From the NCBI GenBank assembly GCA_008360975.2, contig CM039180.1:9453122-9517121 (forward strand): 64,000 nt of DNA, in the 5' to 3' direction. The first letter of the stretch is position 1. Each line of letters begins with the position of its first letter. Shown here in pieces: positions 52,147 through 64,000 of the stretch. Origin of the DNA: Lichenostomus cassidix (taxonomy: Eukaryota > Chordata > Aves > Passeriformes > Meliphagidae). A program made the translations under genes and the position numbers. A model generated the notes under the pieces. The model was given only the letters and a program-made list of their open reading frames with translations, was not told where the DNA came from and searched no databases.

Positions 52147-53167
52147 CTTACTCAAGTACCTACTGGTAACTCATTTTTCCCTCTTTAGATAGGCTTCAGT
52201 GAATGCAGTGAAAGAATCCTATTATTTAAGCCCTTAAACAGTGAAATTATTTGCAGTAAGAGTTTTACTGGATTAATAGAATTTGGCTGAAAGGAACCTG
52301 TCATAGCATCCATTTTTTCTTTGCTTAAGGCTAAGGCAGTGTTATGTGAGTCTGAAAATACAAAGTCTACCATATGTGTGTCTCGTAAATAATGGGAATT
52401 TGAGTATATGGCTGATTAAGCAGTTGAACTATTGAGCAGGCTGTGCACAGTCACAGAAATGGCTATCAGAGGATTAACAGAAGTCTGCACAAACCACCTG
52501 TGGCAGAAGATGTGCAGAAGAAACATCTCAAGAAATGTCTAAACAGGAGTGTGAAAGCTCATAGCACAAATGAAGCTCCTCTACATACAAAACTATTTGT
52601 TGGCTTTTCTTTTGAACTTTTGAATGCCTTGTTGGTTAATATCGGTTTTTCACAATAGAATAATAGGACTTGGCTTTTGGTATTGCCATGTCACTCTTGC
52701 TGTGGAGGCTGCTAAACCAAATCAATTAATAACATCATAAACATACTGCAAAATAATGTACCATGACACCTATTTGCTGCATCAACTGAGTGCTGATTTG
52801 AGTGGATGTGGAGAAATACAACTGCTCTGGATGGCTTTGCTCGCTGCTTCTCTCTGAATATTAGGAGATTGGAGAGGTTAGAGGTTTGCAAGACTAAGAT
52901 ATTTCTGCTCACACTTTCTTGCCTAGCAAGCTAATGAACCCATGACCAGGATGGTGATTCTTTTCATGGTTCTGCCATGAGTTCCTTTATGATTTGGTAG
53001 GTCAGTTGTAATTTGTTTAGCCTTTCAGGAAATACCTATTTGGAGCTTGTAGTGTTGACAAAAGGCCAATAAGCATAACAAAGAGGGTGGTCCCTTGCAC
53101 TTGTCCAGATGACTGATAACAAATAAAAGGTCAACTTCACATTTCATAGATCACTTACTTTTTTCTT

Positions 53168-53812
53168 GTGGGAACAAAGTCAGTCTGCCCACTTTCCCTC
53201 CTCGAGACCATTACCAATGGACTGTGTGAATGGCGATGTGACTCTCCTTGTGCTGACATGCTTTTTGGATCAGCATGTAAAAGGACATGGCAAAAATCAA
53301 CAGTCAAAGGCGTAAATGTGCATTTGCTAAATCTTATACTATTTAAGGTGGAGCAAGAGACAATTTCAGGGTATCCCATCAGAATTGGAGAAGAGAGAAT
53401 ACTGCAATCTCATATGACAGTGAATAGTGAGAGGTTTTACAGTTTGCTTGTCCAGAACATGCTACTTGATTATTTTGTATCTAGCATTGTCAAGAGTATG
53501 GTAACTGAGCTGCCAATACCTTGCTTTCATGGGAAAGCCGATAGCCATCAGATACTTTTACAGCACATTTTCAATATCTCATTGTTGTATGCTATGAAAA
53601 GAGAGTGTGAATGGAGAAAACTCTTGTATTGTGTTAAAGTTTGTATACATGAACATTTCTTCTCAGCTAACACTGCATACTTAGGGTGTAGATACCCAAA
53701 TCTGACACCATCTCTGAGAATTTCATTACTTTTGTGCTTAAATCTATTATTCTGTTCTTCTTTGGACTTTTCATGTTTTGCCTCCATTTGTTTTATCAAT
53801 AACTGCTATTAA
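53168..53812 (+). other. Unusually long open frame of unknown origin
   Basis: Open for 214 codons. The first ATG is at 53258, giving 184 residues (starting MLFGSACKRT) before TAA; the codon at 53168 is GTG. The base composition here predicts a stop about every 15 codons, so a frame this long is well above ordinary expectation for the intron. The translation is rich in Leu, Ser, Ile and Cys, has a hydrophobic C-terminal third (RISLLLCLNLLFCSSLDFS) and shows no motif or family I recognise. No promoter or splice context singles it out. It may be a decayed transposon frame or a statistical accident. I do not call it a gene. Confidence 0.15.
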
Positions 53813-56400
53813 CTGTCTCAATAGAGGATTTCTACAGGGTTGAAGAACATGATAACAGACCTGTATTGTGTGTGCAGTAATGCTTCTCTCTACGTCTGGT
53901 ACTAGTGCTGTTTCTGTACTGGAAATAATGAGAAGCTAGTGTTTTATGATGAGTTTTTATAAACCACTGTTTATAAATGCCTGATTTTGTTGTTGCAATG
54001 TGAAAGTAATTTATTCAGAGAAACAGGAGAACTATAAAAGATTTATACACAATTAGGAGTTTAACTTGACTAGAAATGTCAACATTTTTCTCCCCAAATG
54101 CTCTTCTCTGAAAGTGCTCTCCTCTTTTCCTTTGAGGACATACAGTACCCTACATAAATCAAAGTATTAAGTTGATGAAATATTAAACACAAATTCTAAA
54201 CTTTCATTAAAGTGGTGTGTTACCTTTTTAAGACTGAAAGCTATCTCATCCTTCTTATCTAAAGTATCATCAGTTGTACTGCAGGCAACAGATCTCACAT
54301 AGCACTGCACTCTCTTCTAAATGAAAAGAGATTATGTTTCAGCAACGTGCTTAGAAAGGGGAATAAATAGATAAAATTTTGATTGTGCTACTTTGTTGTG
54401 TGCTAAGGGCTTTTCAAACATCAGTTGATCTCAGAATGCTTTCCGGATAGCCTTCTGCAATCATGATTGCTAGTACACAAAAAGGATGGAGGCAGATCAG
54501 ATGTCTCTGTTTACCCTCTTCTATAGCCACACAGATCAGGTGATTGTGGACGTGGTAGGCTGACCCATTCTCAAACTCTGACTTGAATTTGAGAGGGGCA
54601 TTTTGTTGAAAGAGGCAAGTTGACAATTTAGTATAGGAATGGGTTTTCTAGCAAAACAGCCATGGGGATTTAAACACTTGTGAAAGCTCTTGTGCTGTGT
54701 ACAATCCTTAGGCACAGCTCAGAAAACCCAGGTCAGGCACCCGACTTAGCCTCACAATGGGAAGAGGCAGAAACTTCTAAACATCAGATCTGGAAAACCT
54801 ACAGCAAGAATCTAAAGCAGATCACACAAACGCCTCTTAAACTGTCATTAATGTAGTGGAGTCTGGGTACACAGAGTCCTTAGACACTGAAAAGTACCTC
54901 AGCCTTGTTCTAGGAAAACGTTCAGAGATGTCATCTGTGCTCCATAGCACTGAGCACTGTGTAAAGTTACAGTACAGATACAGCCTCTATCTATAGAGTT
55001 AATCATGTAACAGAACACTAAAGGTGTATCAGTTAAACAAACCACTCTCAGTTCTTGCCAGATTAATGTACCTTGTCTTCACACAAAGTACCTGCCTGTT
55101 ACTGCTGCTTGAATTTCAGACAAAAAAAAATTCAGTGAGGGGGTTGGTTGCCTGTAGTATCTCCTGAAGCTGGGTAATACTTAAAGGACCATTGTCAGCT
55201 GTCTCAAAGTCAAGGTAAAATAAAAATCTGAATATTACATGTAAGCATAAATACATTTCAAACCCCTTTAATTTGAGGCCTGATGCATGATTTCTGTGCA
55301 ATCTAACTAGAATGTTTGACAAAATCCAGCTAATTGGATTAATGCTTGGTTGCAGGCAGTTTTATTTGAGTCATACATTGTGTGGGGTGTTCAGGTACTA
55401 CAAATTCATGAGAAACACTTATGTGTGAGAGAGTATTTTGAAATAAGCAAGGGGCAAACACCATGTTTTGAATTTTATTTTAATATGCATGTAGTGGAAG
55501 AGGTAAGAAAGAACTTTGGTATAGAAACTGCTAGCCTAACATGTAAGATGCAGAGAAAAATGAAAAGGAAATTATGAGAAATATGCTTATGGAGAAGATA
55601 ACTGTACAGACTGTGACACTGTGCATGAGTGTCTGGCAAAGGAATGGATGGCTCTGCTGCTTCAGAGTTATCTTCATGGAGAAAACAGTTCATGTACACC
55701 ATGCACAAAAGTTTTTGCCTTCCCTCCCATCTGGGGAATGTTACATATTCAGAGCTGTTGAGGCATTCAGTGTATCCTTGGAATCTGGTATGTTGTCACA
55801 GCAAAATTTCATTACAGTCCCGTCAGTGAAGAGAAATACAGAAACTGCACCTATCTTAAAAGACTCCTTCATCTTCCTCTAATTATATTGACAGCTTTTG
55901 CACTAAGCAATTTGGAAACTGCCTAGGGTAGCATTTTATAAATAAAATAAAAAAAAGTTGAAATGCTCTCGTTCACGATGATCTATATAAATGAAGCAAT
56001 TAATTTTTTTTTTAGTTTGTGCTTTTGTAATGTAAGAGCTAAGAGCTGTCCCATCATTCCCACATTCTGTCCCTGCCATCTATTACTCCCTTCTACTCAC
56101 TGACACCCAGCCAGGCCTAAATAAATGCAGCATGACCCCCCAGAGTTGACATTTTCCCTGCTTGTCAAACTCTTTCTTATTTTCTTCCTTTCTGTTGCCT
56201 GAATGCTTCCTATCTGTGCCTTTTAAATATTCTGTCGCTATTTCTGATAACCCAGGTTGGAACCAAGGCATCTCTTTACTTGTCACACTGCAGATTGCAG
56301 CATGGGAGAGGCAGCCTGAGGTGCAGAGTGGCTTGTGTTCTTTGCATGATCAGATTCAAATTTCTGTTGTTGTTTCTGTTTGTAAAACCTTATATCTCTT

Positions 56401-56450
56401 TTCCTTCTTTCCTTCCTTCCTGCCTTCCTGCCTTCCTGCCTTCCTGCCTT
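56401..56450 (+). repeat. TTCC/TGCC microsatellite
   Basis: Begins as TTCC/TTCT units and then forms four perfect copies of the octamer TTCCTGCC at 56417-56448. It is a compound simple repeat whose 8-bp period probably arose from a TTCC array by a point change followed by expansion. Confidence 0.95.
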
Positions 56451-59400
56451 GATTTTTTAAAATTAATTCAGCACTTTCCTAGACCAGTGTCAGTGAATCT
56501 ATAATTGTTTCCTCATTGTTGGTTGTGCAGTCCCTTCAGAACAGCTAACACCACTGTTCTGGATTAACACTTTTCTTAATCAAATACTGTTTATGACTCT
56601 GTAGTATAAAAGCCCAGTTCTTTATACTGGGAAGTGGAAACAGAGCAAGGTGCTGGAAAAGAAAAAGGAGCTTCACCTTCCTGACATATCTTTTTTGCAT
56701 AACACAAAAGGGCATTACTTTAGCAATTGACTTTTTTTTCCTTTGCTCTCTCTAATGACTGCTAGAGATACTGATTTAATCAACCAACCATGCAAGTGCA
56801 ATGATTGTGAACCAGATCGTTGTGAAGCAAACAAATGTTTCACAGTAAATTGCCAGGGGATACCAGCTACTTTGCTCTGTTTGTGCTCAAATAGATTGTC
56901 TTTTAAGCAGCTGCCTCATAAAAAGCCTTTGTTATGTATGGACCTTTAATCAAAATGTCACTAAATCCTGCATTCTGGGATGCTTCATTTGAAACACATC
57001 CAATGCTCTTATTTATTGAATTGTCCGGTGTCGACTCCAGCCACCATTATCCCTGGTAAGCAAAGATGGATGAGGGAGTGACAAAAAGCTTGTGTCACAG
57101 CTGAGATCAGTTGTGTGTGCGTGATGTCTTGATCTGTTTGTACAACCCTCTTGGGGACCATCGGGCAATTAAGTTCACCCATTTCAAACATGGCCCTTTC
57201 AGTACACTCTGATTTGATAGGAGAATGGGCGATTCCCAGTAATGACTACTACATCAATTACATTGCATTGTATTGATGCTTAATTAGAGAATGTGTTGAA
57301 ACTGGGGAAGGGGACAACTGGAAGAGGGGAGGGTTGGCTCCCAAGTAAATGTCAGAGACCTTTCCTTAATAGCCTGTCTTTTTAATGTGCATTGAATGCA
57401 CTGACAAGCACTGTGGCCTGCTGACCTTCAAGCATTTACCCCAGCCTGAGAAAGGAGAGCGAAGCCTCTTTGAGAAGGAATTGTTTTAGAGCTGAATTAC
57501 ATTTAGTGTCATTCTTGTTCAGCTTTACTGTGAAGTGACCCTTACAGCCCTTTAGCCCGGCGTGCACAGTTGGAAACCATTTCTGTGCCTGAGCTTTCTG
57601 AATCAAACACTTGCAGCCTCTTCAAACAGCCTTTCAAAAGTGAAACCCAAACATCAGGAACATGAACTCTTATTTTTCTAGGGTTTATGTAAGTAATATG
57701 TGAGCTATCTATAAGAGTTCCTTAAAAGAAAATGAATGGAGCCAAGGCTTTCTTATCGCTCAAATAATGACATTAAACACTATCCTTCAGTCTCCAGTTT
57801 CTTCACATTTAAGAAAAGTACTATAAATCACAAATGGAGGATTACAACAGAAATCTAAGACCTGCACAGTTGTTTATGACTGAACTGGCCTGCAAAGCCT
57901 GACTGACACCAGCCATTTCTAAAGGTTAATTTTCTAAAGTGGAAGATTGCAATATGGTTTTGGTTGCTGCTGGGTCTTTACAGGGTAATTGCATTGAGTT
58001 TTTCTGGTGGTTTACTGTATGCTAGCACTTCTGATGCACAGCTGCTCTGTCTAACACCCTGGAGAAACAGCCATGGGTTTAATTCATCTAAGGTTCTCCT
58101 GCACCAGCCTGTGCAGACATTGTCCTGATCCTGTGTTCAGGAGTCCTGACCTCCTGTTCCCAAGACAGCAAACCGCAGTGTGTGTGTGGGGAACACACTG
58201 ACGACCTCTTGAACAGAGGAAAAGAATGCATTGATTATTTCTCATATACTATTATCATTTTCAAACAGCCATTAATATGCATCTGCATCCCAGGAACAAC
58301 AACGCACCAGCTGCGCCTTTAGCAAAAACTCCATATAATTCAGCGCGACTTTGTGAAATGGAAAGAATTTAAAGACATCGTGGCTATGCTAATTTTGATG
58401 TTAATTTCTGTAGAAACTTAATATTCTGTGCCATTCTTTTGCCTGTGCAATAATTTCTGCTTTACATCTTCTGTTGTGATATTTTACTTTTTATTTTAAA
58501 TGGCAGCACTGAATGCAGATTGTGCCTATCTTTCAGAATATGGAATCAGTTTAGGCCTTCCCAAAAAAAAAAGTCTCTTTATTACTCTAAGTGCTATTAC
58601 TACACGTGCCATAGCAGTGGCACATTAGGGTGGTGACAGCTTTGCACATTGGAAGTCAGGCTTTGAAAGAAAGAATATATTTGCAACGGAAACAGCTGAT
58701 TAATTTGCATATGCAGAGCTTTCAAGTAATATGCTTTGGAGAACACTGTAAACCAATTTTTTTTTTTTAAGTATATAATAATTTATAAAAAATATAATAA
58801 ATTAGAAGAAGAGCAGCTTTACAATTGTGGAATATATTTGGAGTCAGGTGGGTTTTTTTCTTAGACCATATAGTGTTGTCAGAAGGTGACATTCTGATAT
58901 CTGATATAATAGATGTTTTATTTATGAAGCCTTGACATTATTAAACAGGAGGGATCAACACCACAGAAAAATAAATTTGAAAGGAGGTTGTAAAATTTGA
59001 AGCTTGGTAACAAACAGCTCATTGTTGTGTAAAAAACCCCTACACTTTTTTTATCAACCTTTGTTCCTTTTTTCAGTGAGGATAGAATAGTCTCAATATG
59101 AATTTCATATGAAATAACTGTTATAAATAATATATCTTTTTATAATTTTAATAATTTCAGGGAGACTTATAAGGAAGATTCTCCACATACAATCAAGGCC
59201 TCTCTTCCAGAGCAAATACCTACTTGTCTTTAGGCATTTCTCAATTTTTATATTTAAATTTCACATTAAGGCAAGTAGCAAACCCAGCGAAGGTAGACTT
59301 GCTGTCCAGGATCTGTGTGCAGCCTCCCAGTTCTGCTGTGTACTTAAATTGTGTGACTAGTGTGACTTGCATAGGGGGAATTACTCACCTGCTCCTGCAC

Positions 59401-62400
59401 CTTGCTGCAGCAAAGCCCAGGCTGGGTACTTCAGATTTGCTGGTGCCAGTGACAGTCCTGGGTGTTGGACTTCTGCTGCTACAGCCAAAACCTACATCAG
59501 ACAGTCAGATAAAAATAGAGAAGTGAGTAACTCGGCTCCCTGGTGATGCTGTCATTGCCTTAGTTGCACTTGGCTAATGTATTCTATGAGAGGCAAAGTA
59601 CATTAACACTACTTTTTTCCCGTTAAAACACAAAATAATTAAAAAAAAAAAAAGACAAAACCCAGTTCATTTTAAATAAGGATGCTGATTTACACCTCAG
59701 TTCCCTAAAAGTCAGTGAGAAACACTGACTGAAGAACTCATCCCTGTGTTATTACTCAAGGTGAGCTTTGCTGTTCACTTCCTCAGCATAGGTAATGACA
59801 TAATGAGGTGAACATGTGGTCATTTCTCTCAAAGCTCATCGTGGCATTCCTGTAAGTATAGTTTAAACAAAAATATCAGATCAAATGAACTGTATGTTTT
59901 AAGGAGATAAATGTATGTGTCTTCCTATGATGGCCCATACAATTTATTCACTAGGAAGAACAGACAAGTGCAGTCCATATGTGCAGATTCTGCATCCTAT
60001 ATGTGTGAAAAAAATATGCTGAAGTGGTTAGGGCATAAATTGGGTGGTGTAGATGAAATACTCAGTTGAATTGGTTCACATACGTGAGTATGAATATGTT
60101 CCTGGTTTGTATGAATCACAGTTTTTCCTGTAATCTCTTCTTTACTGGTATCAAATGTACCATATTTTAATTTCTGTTTTTTTTTTTTTTTGTTGATGTT
60201 AAAGGAAATTATTATTAGTGTGGGGAAGAAGAAATTTCAGTATAAATTATGGTTAAAGTACGAGTGTGATATGTTAAACACAACTGATAAAGTAATTCTT
60301 TGCCTGAATGTCTTAGCAAAATTGTGCTGTTAAGCACTTTGTAAAATTCCATTACAATTGAGATTTATTTTTCAATCATTTTTTAAGACATGCTTTTTTA
60401 TTCTCCAAAGGCATTATGCTATTAACAGATTTGCCGTATAATACAGAACCATCAAAAATAGCAGCGTTTACATCTTAATTTGCATAAGGACCAGCTTCTA
60501 ATCCAGGCTCCATTGTTACAGTACTGGAATAACTGCATGATGTATGTGAGATTCAGTTTCAGTCTCCTTTTTATCACATTGCCTGTATAATTTTAGTGAT
60601 GTATCTGTGTTTTTAATGGAGAAATTTAACTTAGACGAGATTGCATTAAAGAGTGTCCAGTTTCCTGCTCCTCCATGAGATCTATATCCTAGCCTGTATA
60701 TTAGATCATTGCAATGTAAAACAAAATGATTGCTTTTAATCTGGCACATACTGGAAAACAAATAGGGATTCTTCATTCTGAATTTATATTTCTCAGTCAC
60801 AAAAATGGTAACTAGATTTGGAAAGTTTGATCACTTTTTCAATGCCGAGCAGTGAATGGTACTACATGTATATGTTATTGCAAAAGCCTTTAATGGATTA
60901 TATTTGAGCTCTACAGGTAGTTATTTGAGCTGAAAATTTATCTCTTCTCTGTCGAACTGTTTTAGCAGTATAATCTATGATAATTAAAACATGATCATTT
61001 TTAAAGAGTCCTTTTTACAGCTTCTAGCAATTTTGCGCTGACTGTGTCAGGCTTACCTTAAAGATTGAGCTTAAATTATTAAATGATATTTTGTGCAACA
61101 GCAATTTCCATGAGAGGATATTTTTCATGTTATTTGCTAGGAAGCTTTAGACTGCAAAAGAACATTTTTGGCAAAGTAAAGGGAAATATTTGTGAAGCAG
61201 AAGCTGTAATTATAAGCGTGTGTAGTTAAACACCTCTTATGCACTCGGCTCATACTGAACAAGGTTATAAAAGAATAGGACCATGCTCTTGAAAGTGGCC
61301 ACCATATTGAAGGAATTACTTGATTGCTTCTGCTTAACATCTGGCTGCTGTGAAGGATCTGCTGCACACTTGTTAAAATGCAAAGTGCAGTTACAGATAA
61401 AGAGCTGAAATGTGAGAGAGGTTATTTCAGTGGGAATGAGCAGCAGTCAGTGGGTCCAGCCTCTGGGTCAGCGGGTGCTGTTCCCAGATCCATCTGTGAA
61501 GCCTTCTCATGGGGGTATTTAGCCAAGGTTTTGTTGGAAGGTGAGAACAAAACAGCCATTCAAGCTGTGCTCCAAAAGACATGTTGGGGTGAAGGAGTTA
61601 GTTTGGCCTAGAAGTTCTGGGTGAGAATGGAGAAAGGTTTCTGCTTCTCTGGGCACTGGGGCAAAGGCTAAGCAGCTCATGGTGCCATTTTCAGTTGATC
61701 ATTTCCATCCTGGAACCTGCCACTGGGACTCAGTATTGAGAAGCAAACTGTGTGTTGGGACACAGAAAAGGGTATGTGACAGATCTGCCCTTTGTGTGCT
61801 ATGAGCCATTGACTTGGCACTGATTTTCTCATGGAATTCCGTGGTGGAACTTAAATCTCCTGAGCTGCTGGCCCAGTGAAAGGGCCATTCCTCCTCCTTC
61901 TGTCTGTATCAATGCTGCATCTCTGGATTTCTTGTTCACAGTTTTATCTGTGGTACAGGGAGAGTACTTGAAAGAGTGTTTGGTAGAGCAGTCGTTCCTG
62001 AGTGCTCCTGAGAGCTTCTTCTGTGAAGACTATGATGGAGATGAACTATATTCATAAGGAGAAGGAGTGTTTGGAGGAAAGAAATGGAAAATTTTTATAC
62101 TTTTTGCAACTGGCCTAACCATGTAAATTAAAAGCTTAAAACACCCATATCTGAATAATAAGATGTCTGCTACTAAGAATCAGTTGTATCCTGAAGAGAT
62201 TTCCATCTACACTGAATTTTTCTGTCTACAGAATGACAATGTGACACAGAAATTATGTCTTGCTTCCCTAATATTTCCATTTGAGAAATGTGAAATAACT
62301 ATTCCAAGCAAGGGTTTTACCATTTGAAAACAGGGAAGGACAAAAGGGGCCATCTGTCCTTGACCACTAGGGATATCTTATCTCTGGAAGGTCCTTGCAA

Positions 62401-64000
62401 ACTACATGGCCAGCAGCTTGTCACATTTGGGAAGATAAGACAGTCAAAGAGAGCAAAGAAACAAAGTATTATATTTTCTTCTTCCTGAAAGAGGAAATAT
62501 CTTTGCCTGTGGATCACAAGATGCAGAAGATTTTGTTCATCCATTTTTATGCACAGAAATCACATAGCTTCCCTGTTTTCCTCACTCAGTGCAGCCAAAT
62601 GTCATGAATTAATCTTTGCTTTGCTTTTATCACACAAACATCCTTCCAAACGTTGACACTAAATTGTGTGATATATTTTTAATAGTTACCACTTGATAAA
62701 CATTCCTCTGTCATTATTACACTGGAATAAAAGGGGCTTTCCAACACTTGCAGAACATACCGCTTTTCACTTAGATTTCTGAAGCCTTACCTTCCTTTCA
62801 AACTGGTATTTACTATATAGTACTTATATCATGGTTTTAAGTAACTCACATAGGGCATTAGTAAATTTTCAGACAACAGAAAAAGGAGTATTGGAGCACT
62901 GTACATCACAATGAGGCATTCATAACCATGGAAGCCATAGGACAAGGTAAGCCTGTCTTTGGATGATTACATTAAATCCCCTCTGTGGAATTTAATTGGA
63001 CTATTACAAATACTATAGTAAGATGCTGAAAATTCACAAAAGCTTAGATGGACTATTTTGCCTTCATTTGTTTTTATGTCACATCTAAATAATATAACCC
63101 TCTTTTATTCATTTTCTGGCTATGGAGACAGTGGACATTCAAGAGCTTGATCTGATAACCATGGGATTTTAGTGATCTTTGCATCAATTTCCCCATATCT
63201 GGTCCCTTTCTTTCCATTTTAGAATCAGTTGAATTTTGGCACATTACGAAAATTTCTTCAGTATTTCACTAAACCTACCTTTAATACTGCTTCAAAAGCC
63301 TGGTTCTCTATTAATCTATCCACCTGTCCCCATGCCTGAAAGATGACTACTGTCAGCTTACAGGTAATCAAAATATATAGTGGTATTGAAAATCACTAGT
63401 TGTGCAGTCAGAGGTGTAAACGCAGCAGCACGAGTAATTTCTTTGTAGAAGGCTAGCAATTCTGTTGTAACTTCCATTGTTCTTCTTTCTCATGCCTTCT
63501 ATAAATTACAATAACAATTTCGATTTGCCCTTTGGTGTTGCCTAGAAGGGACAAAGAATGGTTGTGAAGCCTGCTGCTATGATAATTTTTTAGCATTTTC
63601 CCCCTCCTTCAGTAATAGCAAATCATCTAAAAAACATCTAAACCTGAAAGTTTTTTTTCTGAGCAAGAAAATAATGTGAGGTTAGCCTGAAAAAATATAG
63701 CAAGGCTTACTCTCTCAGTTTCCTAAACTAATCTCATTTATCTTCATTTTCCCAACACCAATTTTAAATTGAATCAGGAGCAGTGTGTTATGTATTTTTT
63801 TCCTTTTTGATAATCAGAGAAATATTGACCTATTTTGAAAACACTTCTTCCTCTCACTACTGACAGCTTTCATTACTTCAATTGTTGCTATTTTTATATA
63901 CGAGAACTATTCAGAAACTTGAGCTGAATGTAATCTTAACTGTAGAGAACTGAATGTGGATCTCCAACATACCAAGTGGCTCCAATTGTCAGAGCTAAGG
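56451..64000. other. Intron 1 segment without recognised repeats; candidate conserved non-coding region at 57.0-61.4 kb
   Basis: No exon, RNA gene or interspersed repeat recognised. Homopolymer tracts lie at about 58759-58769, 59640-59653 and 60178-60193. Between about 57.0 and 61.4 kb several stretches look complex and non-repetitive and contain homeodomain- and POU-type motifs, for example TTAATTAGAG near 57281 and ATTTGCAT at 58703-58710 and 60478-60485. These resemble deeply conserved intronic enhancers, but this judgement is textural and conservation cannot be measured from one sequence. The right edge still appears to be intron. Confidence 0.35.

Larger units (their letters stand above)
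43895..56400. other. Intron 1 segment, no confirmed exon
   Basis: About 12.5 kb of AT-rich intronic sequence. It contains a weak cassette-exon candidate (48147-48212), a perfect 12-bp inverted repeat (52122-52146) and an unusually long unexplained open frame (53168-53812). The GC-richer patches at 47100-47220, 48420-48560 and 49980-50330 match no element I know. No RNA gene recognised. Confidence 0.45.
18336..64000 (+). other. CACNA2D1: CACNA2D1 intron 1 (5' part)
   Basis: All sequence downstream of the exon 1 donor to the window edge is taken as intron 1. No stretch resembling coding exon 2 (the IKSWVDKMQEDL-type segment) was found behind any acceptor-like site I looked at. A very long first intron is known for this gene in vertebrates, so 45 kb without a second exon fits. 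Composition is uniformly AT-rich after the CpG island. Confident interspersed repeats are only one CR1 tail and one solo LTR. Confidence 0.85.

Noticed and set aside
58703..60485. Octamer (ATTTGCAT) sites as a special POU-factor signature of the 57-61 kb block
   Set aside because: The same octamer, in either orientation, also occurs at 1599, 7623 and several other places in the window (for example near 14018, 22983 and 35333), so it is not enriched in this block. AT-rich sequence produces it readily.
1..64000. CRISPR arrays, tRNA, rRNA, snRNA genes, bacterial operons or phage-like modules
   Set aside because: None seen. I recognised no spaced direct repeats of CRISPR type, no tRNA A/B-box arrangement with a cloverleaf and no conserved snRNA start. 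The window is ordinary vertebrate gene and intergenic DNA.

Overview
This is a stretch of vertebrate, almost certainly bird, nuclear genome. It is AT-rich, lacks dense coding sequence and has one strong CpG island near 17.2-19.1 kb. Its recognisable interspersed repeats are CR1 LINE fragments, with 3' ends of the type that finish in a repeated ATTCTATG-like motif, and one ERVL-type solo LTR of a kind common in birds. There is no bacterial or phage gene organisation. Nearly all open frames are short and chance-like.

The one gene I can name is CACNA2D1, the alpha-2/delta-1 auxiliary subunit of voltage-gated calcium channels, on the + strand. Only coding exon 1 is present (18235-18329). It encodes the start of the protein, essentially the signal peptide plus the first mature residues, and ends at a strong GTAAGT donor in phase 2. 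The exon lies inside the CpG island, with GC boxes, a perfect MEF2-type site and a 13-codon upstream ORF before the start codon. Everything from 18330 to the right edge reads as the 5' part of intron 1. I saw no sequence resembling exon 2.

Layout: 1-17.2 kb is the upstream intergenic region. It holds a sense CR1 fragment (2.7 kb), antisense CR1 3' ends (4.3, 13.0 and 14.1 kb) and an older antisense LINE reverse-transcriptase fossil (4.8-5.25 kb). 17.2-19.1 kb is the promoter/exon 1 CpG island. 18.3-64 kb is intron 1, with few recognisable repeats: one sense CR1 3' end (32.3 kb), one antisense solo LTR (43.5-43.9 kb), two microsatellites (38.1 and 56.4 kb) and homopolymer tracts. The stretch at 57-61.4 kb has no recognisable repeats and is a reasonable place to look for conserved intronic regulatory elements, but I cannot measure conservation here.

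I found no convincing undescribed biological system. The best leads are regulatory (uORF, MEF2/GC-box promoter, G-rich tract just inside intron 1). After these come an unusually long unexplained open frame at 53.2-53.8 kb, a possible in-frame cassette exon at 48.15 kb and a polyadenylation-like hexamer followed by an A-tract at 21.75 kb.
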